From the NCBI GenBank assembly GCA_964369415.1, contig CAYJFP010000041.1, positions 1 to 11,073 on the forward strand: a stretch of 11,073 nt of DNA, written 5' to 3'. The DNA comes from SIG603 sp964369415. GTDB taxonomy: Bacteria; Bacillota; Clostridia; Oscillospirales; Acutalibacteraceae. Positions 1 through 6,579 of the stretch are shown here, piece after piece. Within the stretch, counting starts at the first letter, position 1. Each line of letters opens with the position of its first letter. Position numbers and translations under genes: made by a program. The notes under the pieces were generated by a model. That model had not been told where the DNA came from, did not search any database, and saw only the letters and a program-made list of their open reading frames with translations.

Positions 1-265
1 CTCCCCAGTTAGAAATATTAAAAGGTGGATTTGCTAAAATGTAATCAGCTTTTAATTGTGGGTGTAAATCATTGAAAAAGGTGTCAGCGTGATTTTTACC
101 TAAATCAGCTTCAATTCCACGAATAGCAAGGTTCATTTGTGCCATTTTCCAAGTTGTAGGATTGCTATCTTGCCCATAAACAGAAATATTTCCAATATTG
201 CCACCATGATTTTCAATGAATTTTGCTGATTGAACAAACATACCACCACTACCACAAGCAGGGTC
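1..265 (-). pseudogene. hsdM: hsdM, 3' portion (type I R-M methyltransferase), split by insertion
   Basis: The minus strand encodes the catalytic core of the modification subunit of a type I restriction-modification enzyme, which methylates adenine using SAM. Reading inward from 265, the frame gives DPACGSGGMFVQSAKFIE (SAM-binding motif I), then YGQDSNPTTWKMAQMNLAIRG, and at the window edge LANPPFNISNWG, the N6-adenine motif IV. The gene runs off the left edge. The N-terminal part lies at the other end of the window, and the protein sequence joins exactly there (GRVYD + PACGSGG). The open frame extends into the inserted DNA to about 325, with an in-frame ATG at 314-316 but no convincing ribosome site. 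Without the N-terminal half, methylation and type I restriction should be lost. The HsdM assignment is very secure. Confidence 0.94.
262..265. repeat. 4-bp direct repeat flanking the insertion (left copy)
   Basis: GGTC on the plus strand directly precedes the left end of the inserted element and recurs at 10951-10954 just outside the right end. The uninterrupted hsdM would carry GGTC once. Bases on either side of the two copies differ, so the shared segment is 4 bp. It is either a target duplication or a crossover core shared by attL and attR. Confidence 0.75.
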
Positions 266-293
266 TATAAAGACAACGGGATTGATACAATTT
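266..293 (+). repeat. Left terminal inverted repeat
   Basis: It reads inward as TATAAAGACAACGG, then GATTGATACAATTT. It matches the minus-strand sequence of 10950-10925 at 22 of 26 positions: AAAGACAACGG and TGATACAATTT are identical, with three mismatches between them. The left copy has two extra bases at its outer edge. Confidence 0.85.
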
Positions 294-308
294 AACCTTA
301 TCCTCAGC

Positions 309-330
309 GGGTGCATATTTTGGGTGCATA
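309..330 (+). repeat. Tandem subterminal repeats GGGTGCATA (two copies)
   Basis: GGGTGCATA occurs at 309-317 and 322-330, a 13-bp period. The same 9-mer lies in opposite orientation near the right end at 10778-10786. In both places an AGC precedes it closely. The inverted placement inside both termini suggests binding sites for a recombinase or accessory protein; that role is inferred. Confidence 0.55.
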
Positions 331-357
331 ATTTAACGATAGCATTTTCAACCTCTC

Positions 358-387
358 TTAACTTTCTTTATTGATAATTGTCGCCAT
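358..387 (-). other. Nine-codon frame MATIINKES with strong ribosome site
   Basis: ATG at 385-387 is preceded, five bases away, by GGAGGG (393-398). The frame stops after nine codons with TAA at 358-360. A strong initiation signal on so short a frame suggests either a leader peptide or the 5' stub of a gene cut off near the element's end. It is in a different frame from the hsdM 3' remnant, so it does not restore that gene. Confidence 0.35.
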
Positions 388-480
388 CAAATCCCTCCAT
401 AATTTTATTAAATGTTTTCGTGTTAAAAACAATAATTATTTTAAAACAGCACCTTTACTCTTTATATTCACACTTCAGTT

Positions 481-1683
481 CTAATCATCACTTACCCTTT
501 TAACGATTTTATTTACAAATTTTCTATGTTCCTCATACGTTTGAAAAAACACTTGATTCAATTCGAATTTAGAAAAAATCTCTTCTTCAAAATAGTTATT
601 AATTAATTCAATATGCAAATTCATTATTTCAAAAATATGAGTTGCACAATCAACGTAATTTGTATTATTGGGGTTAATAGTTAAATGTGCATTATGCTCT
701 GGGTTGCTACATTTACACATTATGCTTGAGTAAATTGCCGTCAACGATGTATGTATAAATTCACTATTATATTCATAATATTTATCATACTCATCTTTTA
801 TATTTAGCTGTATAGAATATTCTCGTGCTGATTTTGTAAAATAATCTCCATTGATTGGGATTGGGTCAAAAATTCCACTTTCCACTTCCGATAACAAATC
901 ATTTATACTATTAACTTTTGGCATATCACTTCGTTTGATTATGTGTAACCTCATTCGATCTAAAGCAAATAATCTATATTCCTCAATCTTATTTTCCTGA
1001 ATTAAATATTTGCTTTGCCAAAAATTATCAAATAAACTTCTTGTTACAAATGTTGACAATATTCCATTTAAGCCAATAGGATTAATACATAATTCTTTTA
1101 TCATTCGTAAGCTATATAGTAGTTTACCAAACAATACTTGTTCGTTTTCAGATATAAGATACCAATTTGGTGATAAGTGGCTTTCAATATCTGCAATATT
1201 GTTAAGTATATAATCAACTTGCGGATAATACTTTAAGTTCTTTTGGTGAGTATAACACTCCATGTTTTTTTCTACTAAAGATTTTAAAACATCAGGTATC
1301 GGTGTTATTTCTGTGCCTTCATCTTGCTTCATACTCCATAATCCGAGAAAAGTAGCATTAACAAGAGAGGATATCCCTTCCCAGTCTATAATCTTATTAC
1401 TTTTAATCTCTGGTGCTATTTGAACTAAAGACTTATGCTTAGCCAAAAATATTGCTCTTGTTATCGTATGGAAAATATGATGACTATCTTTTGAATCCCT
1501 AATTATATTATCATAGTTTTTAATATCAAAATCTTCACTTAAATAAGTAGTGATTGATATATTATGTTTTAGCAAAATACTTGATAATGCTCTTTTTATA
1601 TCTTCTGATAATTCCCATTCAAATAAAGTATTTTCTTTATTTTCTGNNNNNNNNNNTTCACTAGCTATTTTATTAACTTTCAT
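481..1683 (-). CDS. 400-aa protein, weakly DUF5677-like; last gene of the DUF262 module
   Basis: This is a soluble-looking, mostly helical protein with no signal peptide or membrane segment. Near residue 215 it has RSLFDNFWQSKYLI and near 303 YEYNSEFIHTS. This pattern (an R-S-x-F/E-x-x-x-x helix followed by a Y-x-x-x-S-x-x-x-H-x-S segment) resembles DUF5677-type proteins, which are of unknown function and often found near defence genes; the resemblance is by eye. A small Cys/His cluster, CKCSNPEHNAH (323-333), could bind metal. ATG at 1683 lies two bases after the stop of the 64-aa gene without a clear ribosome site, so translational coupling is likely. Ten Ns (1647-1656) fall after codon 9. 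The frame stays open across them at the stated length, but the true gap size is unknown, so the first ten or so residues are provisional. Confidence 0.72.
   Translation of the reverse strand: MKVNKIASEXXXXENKENTLFEWELSEDIKRALSSILLKHNISITTYLSEDFDIKNYDNIIRDSKDSHHIFHTITRAIFLAKHKSLVQIAPEIKSNKIIDWEGISSLVNATFLGLWSMKQDEGTEITPIPDVLKSLVEKNMECYTHQKNLKYYPQVDYILNNIADIESHLSPNWYLISENEQVLFGKLLYSLRMIKELCINPIGLNGILSTFVTRSLFDNFWQSKYLIQENKIEEYRLFALDRMRLHIIKRSDMPKVNSINDLLSEVESGIFDPIPINGDYFTKSAREYSIQLNIKDEYDKYYEYNSEFIHTSLTAIYSSIMCKCSNPEHNAHLTINPNNTNYVDCATHIFEIMNLHIELINNYFEEEIFSKFELNQVFFQTYEEHRKFVNKIVKRVSDD
1647..1656. other. Assembly gap (10 N)
   Basis: A run of ten Ns sits inside the 5' end of the 400-aa gene. 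Another run of the same length lies at 4248-4257, so ten is probably a placeholder and not a measured gap size. Confidence 0.95.
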
Positions 1684-1685
1684 AT

Positions 1686-1880
1686 CTATATTATTTGATT
1701 TAAATATATACCATTCCCATATCTTTCTATTATTTTATATAACCAAAGATGCCCTAATGTTAATAAATAGATATTCAAGCCATTTTCATAGTAGGGTAGT
1801 TTATTGGGGAATAAGGGATGTACAAACGATTTTTTCGAATTGTCAATCCTAAATTCTTTTATTAATCGTTCATCATTCAT
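1686..1880 (-). CDS. 64-aa protein of unknown function
   Basis: I chose ATG at 1880 because AAAGGAGG lies eight bases upstream, an excellent ribosome site. The frame stays open upstream into the preceding gene, but that part only shadows the membrane-protein gene. The product starts MNDERLIKEFRIDNSKK, has a central PLFPNKLPYYENGLNIYLL segment and ends YGNGIYLNQII. It has a mildly hydrophobic stretch (about residues 33-48) but no clear membrane helix. I do not recognise a family. It lies between the membrane-protein gene (58 bases upstream) and the 400-aa gene (two bases downstream), so all three are probably co-translated from one transcript and may act together. Confidence 0.72.
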   Translation of the reverse strand: MNDERLIKEFRIDNSKKSFVHPLFPNKLPYYENGLNIYLLTLGHLWLYKIIERYGNGIYLNQII

Positions 1881-1938
1881 TTCACAACCTCCTTTGTTGA
1901 ATAAAATTTTCAATACGCTACAATTTTCTATCGTTTTT

Positions 1939-2571
1939 CTATGCTGCCGTTTCAAAAATACGTTTTTGTGCTTGTAAATACCTTTGAAGATTAAGTATAA
2001 TCGCATTTGAAGTTGTATCTTTATATATTTCTTCATCTGTCAATTCAACAGAATTATTTTGTGCCAATTGAACTGTGTATTCATATATACGATTCACAAT
2101 AACACCAAGTTCTTCCATTGATAACTTTACATTTATTTTGTCAAAATTCTTATGTTGTTTCATTGTGTCTAAATAATTAACCAGTGAATTTACAGTTTCT
2201 ATTTTAAGTGTACCTTTACGAATTTCATCTATATACACTTTCAGAGCTGCCCTAAATTCCGCAATGACTTTAGGCTCATGATTTTTAACCTTATAGTATA
2301 CAATGATTCCAGTTGTTACAGTACCTACTAATGCTCCAGTAATAATTAATGCTTTTTTATTGCCTTTTGCAAATTGCAGAGCCTTTGCTCCAGAACCTTG
2401 TGCTTGTTTTACACCTTTTTCTAAATTTATCGGTTCTAAATGTTTTACTATTTGACCTTTATTGGGACCTACCGCATGACGAACTACTCCACCCATTCTA
2501 CGAAGAACACCCGTAGCTAATCCTAAAGCTATATCATCAGGAATGTAAAACGCCTCTTGAACAATTGCCAT
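1939..2571 (-). CDS. 210-aa single-pass membrane protein of unknown function
   Basis: Translation most likely starts at ATG 2571 (MAIVQEAFYIPDDI), seven bases after AAGGAGA; an upstream in-frame ATG at 2607 has no ribosome site. The N-terminal 50 residues carry IPDDIALGLATGVLRRMGG and AVGPNKGQIVKHL, which look conserved in character. One hydrophobic helix lies at about 74-93 (ALIITGALVGTVTTGIIVYY), flanked by lysines. The remaining 115 residues are charged and helical. There is no cleavable signal peptide. It follows the DUF262 gene by 68 bases without a visible terminator. A membrane protein next to a restriction-type nuclease could be an effector that acts on the membrane, but that is conjecture; no enzymatic motif is visible. 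Confidence 0.8.
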   Translation of the reverse strand: MAIVQEAFYIPDDIALGLATGVLRRMGGVVRHAVGPNKGQIVKHLEPINLEKGVKQAQGSGAKALQFAKGNKKALIITGALVGTVTTGIIVYYKVKNHEPKVIAEFRAALKVYIDEIRKGTLKIETVNSLVNYLDTMKQHKNFDKINVKLSMEELGVIVNRIYEYTVQLAQNNSVELTDEEIYKDTTSNAIILNLQRYLQAQKRIFETAA

Positions 2572-2639
2572 CACTATTCTCCTTTTCCATATTTCCGTCA
2601 AGACCATATTCTTACGCTATAATCATCTTCACAATTTTA

Positions 2640-4447
2640 TTATAAGTTAAAATAATATTCTCGTATCTTTTTAGCCATCAACAATCTACGCTTTTCTAAA
2701 AACTCTTGATAATTGTTTATATCCATACTGAATATATCTTCCGGCACGCAGCTTTCATTTAAGTTTGCCAGTAAATCTTCATACTCGATAATTCCACCAT
2801 AAACTGAATTCTTAGTTTCACATTGCTGTTTCATTTCAGCCATATACACATTTGGTGCTTTATCCTTAATCTTTATATTTATTTCTGATTGTGTATAAAC
2901 ATAATTTGCAATTTGGTTATACTCACCTTTAGAATTCACGCCATTCGACTTCAAATAATTTTTAGGGAAGATATGATGAATATCACCACGCTGTTCAATT
3001 AGTGATTTTACATCAATTTTTTCCGAAAGAAATCCTCTGTCGTTTGATTTTATTTGTGCCATCACAAAGATGTTAAATACAGGACTGCTTGAAACTGATG
3101 TATCCAATCTCGCAACAAGCACATTATTCCAAAATGCGTCCGACAGTTCGCCATCTTCAACACTTTTTAAATATTCCATAGGATTAAGAGTGGTAAATCT
3201 CTTAATATCATAATCGAATAATGATTCGGGTGAGCCTGAATATCTACTTGTTAGCATTGCTAAAACAGTCCACCTACGAACAATTTTTTCAATTATTGCC
3301 GCTTCTACATTTATATCCCTTAGTGCTAAATAAAGAGCATATCCAAAATTCACTGCATTTTGAGATCTTATCAAAGATTTATCTATAATTCCCGCTGATT
3401 TTAATATCATTAAGTAACGTTCAAAATTAGTTTTATTCACAAAACTGAGTACACCAGCACGAAGTGTATTATAAGAATTTTCTTCAATTTCAATTTCATT
3501 CGTTCTTGTTTCAAAGTTACGTCCCGATAATAAACTTACCAAATCAGCAAGTTTTCCTCTTTTGAATTTTGAAGTAAAAGCAACTCTTAGTACATCTGAA
3601 TAATTGGGTTCGTAAATATCTTCTTTTTCATTAATTATCCATTTAATTTGATTTGCATATTCTGTCTTTGTAAAGTCACTGTCATTGGAGATAATCATAT
3701 CAAAATCAGCAGGAACTTGAAGGAAATGACAGAAATAATCTATGATTTTTCTGATTGTATTTCCGCCAAAACTGTCATTTGATGATATTTTAGACATAGC
3801 AAAATCAGCTTGTGATAACACCACACCTTTTGAGTTGATTCTAATAAATATCTCAGTGACTTTTTCAATATCTAAATGTGAGGATAACTCTATAACTCCA
3901 AAGTTGATATTTCTAATAGCAATCAGTTTATTTAGAACTTTATTAATTCGCTCCATATCATCTATATTGTTTTTCTTGCAATATTCCATTACAAATCCAA
4001 ACGAACTAAAATTTGTATCAAAAATAATAGCTATATTTTCTATCCATATAGAATTCTTTTTAATTGCAGAGTTTGTAACTTCAAACTTTTCTTCCAGCGG
4101 GTTAAAGGCTATTGATATAGCTTTTTTCTTATAAGAACTATCTAATACTTTAGTTCCTATTAAGGCCGCTTGAAGAGCAGTGATTCTTTGCTGCCCATCA
4201 ATCAGCACCTTTTTACCGCTGCTCATTGTACCATCTTTAAGTTTGACNNNNNNNNNNTAACATCTGGATTTTTCCAAGTAATAATATAACCACATGGATA
4301 ACCTTGATAAAGCGAGTCAATTAAGTCACGCACTTTTGATGAACCCCAGACAAAAGGTCTTTGAATTTCTGGTATTGCAATTTCATTGCTTTTTATCCAA
4401 CTAAGAATAGTATCGACCGAATTATTATTAACATCAAATTGTGCCAT
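2640..4447 (-). CDS. DUF262 (GmrSD-like) protein with C-terminal HNH-like motif
   Basis: It is about 600 residues. The N-terminal DUF262 domain shows IPEIQRPFVWG (residues 25-35), YPCGYIITW (50-58) and VLIDGQQRITALQ (about 79-91), followed by FIRINSKGVVLSQADF near 200. The C-terminal part has GDIHHIFPKNYL near 487-498, then NQIANYV and NIKIKDKAP, an arrangement like the His-Me/HNH (DUF1524-type) nuclease of GmrD. Known relatives are GmrSD and BrxU, type IV enzymes that use NTPs to cleave phage DNA with modified bases; the DGQQR motif belongs to the NTP-using half. Substrate here is inferred. ATG at 4447 overlaps the XRE gene by 14 bases. A 10-N gap after codon 63 leaves the two halves out of frame by one base at the stated length. 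The gene is intact only if the true gap is 2, 5, 8 or 11 bases. Confidence 0.88.
4248..4257. other. Assembly gap (10 N) inside the DUF262 gene
   Basis: Ten Ns separate the IITWKNPDV segment from the VKLKDGT segment. With ten bases the reading frame does not close (1808 bases from start to stop, two more than a multiple of three), so the size is a placeholder or the gene has a real frameshift here. Confidence 0.95.
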
Positions 4448-4673
4448 CGCTATTTTCTCCTATCGCATCTCGTTTTTTATACACAATCTCAATATCATAC
4501 CCCAAAGCCGCCATCATCTGCACAAAGGTCTTATTCACCACCCCATCCTCTTTCTTGATGATACGGTTGACATATTGACTGCTTGTACCGACTTTCTCCG
4601 CAAGTTGTGCCTGCGTAATTCCGGCTTCAATACATTTTACTTTTACATCGACTTCTATGTTGTTTTTAACCAT
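4434..4673 (-). CDS. XRE-family helix-turn-helix regulator, 79 aa
   Basis: This is a short Cro/CI-type DNA-binding protein. The helix-turn-helix is seen in ITQAQLAEKVGTSSQYVNRIIKK (residues 19-41), followed by VVNKTFVQMMAALGYDIEIVYKKRD. The domain fills almost the whole chain, so no effector part is present. It is the first gene after an extended -10 promoter and overlaps the DUF262 gene by 14 bases, so it is likely the autoregulator of the left defence module, keeping nuclease expression low until needed. The ribosome site is modest (AAAGGGTG, six bases upstream of ATG). Family assignment is secure; the regulatory target is inferred from position. Confidence 0.88.
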   Translation of the reverse strand: MVKNNIEVDVKVKCIEAGITQAQLAEKVGTSSQYVNRIIKKEDGVVNKTFVQMMAALGYDIEIVYKKRDAIGENSDGTI

Positions 4674-4724
4674 AATTTCACCCTTTTCCGTTCAAGTTAA
4701 TTTCTAACACATATCAGATAATTT

Positions 4725-4733
4725 ATTATAACA
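4725..4733 (-). promoter_or_regulatory. Extended -10 promoter for the XRE-DUF262 operon
   Basis: The minus strand reads TGT then TATAAT (4730-4725), a perfect -10 with a TGn extension. No good -35 is present at 17 bases; TTGATG lies 20 bases upstream. The start codon at 4673 would give a leader of about 45 bases. A small GTTA/TAAC dyad falls between promoter and start codon and could be an operator. Confidence 0.65.
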
Positions 4734-4773
4734 CACTATTTTTCAAAAATCATCAAAAATTTATGAACACAAG

Positions 4774-4803
4774 AAAAAAACACCTCACATTTCTGCAAGG
4801 TGC
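4774..4803 (-). terminator. Rho-independent terminator after the recombinase tail
   Basis: On the minus strand a 9-bp stem (CACCTTGCA / TGTGAGGTG, with two G-T pairs) closes a GAAA tetraloop and is followed by seven T residues. It lies just downstream of the stop codon at 4818 and insulates the left operon from transcription arriving from the right. Limits are good to about two bases. Confidence 0.85.
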
Positions 4804-4817
4804 TAAATTCGGTATCA

Positions 4818-4905
4818 TTATTCAGATTTTACGTTGATCTCACTTCCGTTTTTAAAGGTAAATTGTACATCATCTGCGGAATGAATAGTGATGTGTTCAA
4901 GCAGA
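4818..4905 (-). pseudogene. C-terminal remnant of a probable large serine recombinase
   Basis: About 29 codons remain: LLEHITIHSADDVQF, then TFKNGSEINVKSE and the stop. This resembles the extreme C-terminus of Clostridial large serine recombinases, which commonly end in a pattern like V-T-V-x-S-x-D-D-I-R-F-T-F-K-N-G-x-E-I. A terminator follows at once, as expected for a true gene end. Upstream, the sequence changes abruptly at 4904-4907 into an IS256-type transposase in the opposite direction, so the rest of the gene is gone. If correct, this could be the element's lost integration enzyme. The match is by eye on a short stretch, hence the moderate confidence. Confidence 0.5.
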
Positions 4906-5227
4906 CTATCCACTTTCTTTGCATATCCTGCGGCGATTAGGAAAATCATATATACTACAAACATCATCGAGGGGCTAAACAGACAATTCAGAAAGATTAC
5001 AAAAAACAAGCCCTCTTTCGTCAACGACGATTCTCTTAAAAAAATGCTGTATTTAGCCTCTAAGAAAATTGTCGAACATTGGAGTGCCGGTTGTCGAAAT
5101 TGGGACATGGTTTTAAACCATCTGAATATTCTTTTTTCAGACAGAGATATTGCATAATTCCCCCCTTAATGCACTATTCCCCCCAATCGTTCTTGTCTGT
5201 TAGGTTAGTCTTTTACACAAAATTTTA
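4906..5227 (+). mobile_element. IS256-family insertion sequence, 3' remnant
   Basis: The plus-strand frame up to the stop at 5155-5157 encodes the last 83 residues of a Mutator/IS256-type transposase: LSTFFAYPAAIRKIIYTTN, IIEGLNRQFRKITKNKPSF, then KKIVEHWSAGCRNWDMVLNHL. The NIIEGLNRQFRK region carries the conserved glutamate of the DDE site; both aspartates and the N-terminal three quarters of the usual roughly 400 residues are absent, so it cannot transpose by itself. After the stop comes TTTTACACAAAATTTT near 5212-5227, like the right inverted repeat of this IS family, marking the outer end. The inner boundary abuts the recombinase tail, so a deletion followed or accompanied insertion. Confidence 0.85.
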
Positions 5228-5236
5228 TGGGATGCC

Positions 5237-5283
5237 AAAGTCTCCGATTTGCCATTGTATTTTGATAACAAATCGGAGACTTT
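5237..5283. terminator. Strong hairpin at the end of the restriction operon
   Basis: Two perfect 15-bp arms, 5237-5251 and 5269-5283 (AAAGTCTCCGATTTG and its complement), flank a 17-base loop, starting two bases after the nuclease stop codon at 5285. A short T run follows on both strands (TTTT on plus, TTT on minus). It probably terminates the minus-strand operon and could also stop plus-strand transcription from the IS remnant. It lies outside the IS end. Confidence 0.8.
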
Positions 5284-5284
5284 T

Positions 5285-6565
5285 CTATTCTTCAGTTGTT
5301 TGTGGTAATGCCCCTTCATTTTCAATAAAGGCAGATTCAATAGATGTTGCTAAGGACAAAATCCTATTTTTATGATTTCCTGTGTAATGATACATGAGAT
5401 AGCGTATGTCAGCAACAATGCCTTGCACACGTTCATATTTATAGTTATCCGCTTTCCAATCGCCTTTTGCTTCTCCAATATTAGCAAAAGTTGTTTCCAA
5501 ATCAAAAATGTTTTCTTTACTGTTATACGGCATAAGAAAAGCATTATATACCGGAACATCTTCTCCATATTTGTCTTTGAATTGCTGTTTTGTATGGATG
5601 TACTCTCCATAGGTAATCTGTTTGTTAATAGAAGTGGATTCAGGCAAGTGATTAGGTTTTCCTGTTATTCCATATCTGTAGTATTTCGCATCTAATACAT
5701 ATATCTTATCATTAAAAAGCATTATTGTATCCGGCTCAAGTGCAGCGTTTCCCTTGATTTTCCCAAAATTAAGATGCCACTTGGTTTTTGGAAAATACGA
5801 TTGTTTATCTTTAATACCGAAGATACGGTCAATCAATTTTTCCCAAACATACTCAAACCTATCTGTGCCAAAGTAAAAACGCTTATCATCTGTTTTTTCG
5901 TCTATGTATTTTAGCAAAGAAATCATAGCCGAGAATAGTCGTTTGTCTTTATCATTATTAGTTCTTGCCAGTTTGTCATTTAGAACAATAATAAACTGCT
6001 TTGTGTTTTTCTCTATGTCGGGCTTTTGAGGTAAATCCGGAGTAAATAACCATCCTAATTTTTGAAAACTTTCATACACACAATATTTATGAATTTTAGT
6101 TATTAAGTTTTTCTCATTAGGGGCGGGAACTCTTACAGTAAAATCAGTATACACAGGAGATCCATTTGCTTGTATAAGCGGCTTTTGATTTTTTATTGTT
6201 TTAGCCCAATCAATATCTCCTCGATCACTGGTTTTATATAATGTCTCTTTCTCTGTGTAATAAGAATTTTGCTCCATATAGTAATTAATAACTTCCATGT
6301 ATGCATTGATTGGAAAGTCCACAGATTGAGGAGCTTCAAACTTTTTCATCGTTAATACTTTATCTGAGCGTTCTGTGAATTCAGCTAATACTGATATTAA
6401 ATGTAGTATATCTCGTCTTACTTCTTGCTCCGTTTCAGGAAGTTGATAACCAATAGGGAAATAGACCACAGCATCATTAGAGTCGGCTTTAACTCCAACA
6501 AATCTATCACCATCATCATTTTTATTAATATGGCATCGCTTAAGAAGATTAGCATCTATTTCCAT
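5285..6565 (-). CDS. McrC/LlaJI-type restriction endonuclease subunit
   Basis: This 426-residue protein is the likely DNA-cutting partner of the McrB-like motor. A PD-(D/E)xK nuclease core is visible at ALEPDTIMLFNDKIYVLDAKYY: Asp279, Asp292 and Lys294, with the D-x-K spacing of McrC. A later QITYGEYIHTKQQF segment fits the conserved region after the core. The N-terminal 270 residues would contact the motor. Overall it looks like the LlaJI family (second restriction subunits of LlaJI and B. subtilis BsuMI). ATG at 6565 is 14 bases after the McrB-like stop, with AAGGATG as a ribosome site. It is the last gene of the operon and ends at a hairpin. Cutting is expected to need the motor's nucleotide hydrolysis. 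LlaJI-type versus plain McrC cannot be settled by eye, but the methylases favour LlaJI type. Confidence 0.87.
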   Translation of the reverse strand: MEIDANLLKRCHINKNDDGDRFVGVKADSNDAVVYFPIGYQLPETEQEVRRDILHLISVLAEFTERSDKVLTMKKFEAPQSVDFPINAYMEVINYYMEQNSYYTEKETLYKTSDRGDIDWAKTIKNQKPLIQANGSPVYTDFTVRVPAPNEKNLITKIHKYCVYESFQKLGWLFTPDLPQKPDIEKNTKQFIIVLNDKLARTNNDKDKRLFSAMISLLKYIDEKTDDKRFYFGTDRFEYVWEKLIDRIFGIKDKQSYFPKTKWHLNFGKIKGNAALEPDTIMLFNDKIYVLDAKYYRYGITGKPNHLPESTSINKQITYGEYIHTKQQFKDKYGEDVPVYNAFLMPYNSKENIFDLETTFANIGEAKGDWKADNYKYERVQGIVADIRYLMYHYTGNHKNRILSLATSIESAFIENEGALPQTTEE

Positions 6566-6579
6566 CTACATCACCATCC

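Larger units (their letters stand above)
266..480. other. Left subterminal region of the element, no substantial gene
   Basis: These 215 bases lie between the end of the 400-aa gene and the hsdM remnant. They hold the left terminal repeat, two GGGTGCATA repeats, and a nine-codon frame with a good ribosome site. The stretch around 412-455 is very AT-rich. I see no convincing terminator hairpin after the last cargo gene, so transcription may run on into the hsdM 3' fragment. Confidence 0.6.

Noticed and set aside
412..455. AT-rich stretch as a terminator for the left operon
   Set aside because: The possible arms (GTGCTG... and ...AACAC) pair poorly beyond a few bases; no stable stem followed by T residues is evident.
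1686..2036. Longer start (ATG at 2036) for the 64-aa gene
   Set aside because: It would overlap the membrane-protein gene by about 100 bases and lacks a ribosome site, while ATG 1880 has AAAGGAGG at proper distance.
2572..2607. Upstream start (ATG at 2607) for the membrane protein
   Set aside because: No ribosome site precedes it, whereas AAGGAGA lies seven bases before ATG 2571.
3742..4134. Plus-strand open frame of 130 codons within the DUF262 gene
   Set aside because: It is antisense to a well-supported gene, has no ribosome site and its composition mirrors the other strand.
4434..4673. XRE gene plus DUF262 gene as a toxin-antitoxin pair
   Set aside because: The small protein is a plain helix-turn-helix regulator and the partner has full DUF262 and HNH-like motifs of a restriction-type enzyme, so a regulator-effector reading is simpler.
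4818..5108. A 96-codon minus-strand open frame taken as an intact membrane protein
   Set aside because: Its first two thirds are the complement of the IS256 transposase remnant; only the last 29 codons look like real coding sequence in this direction.
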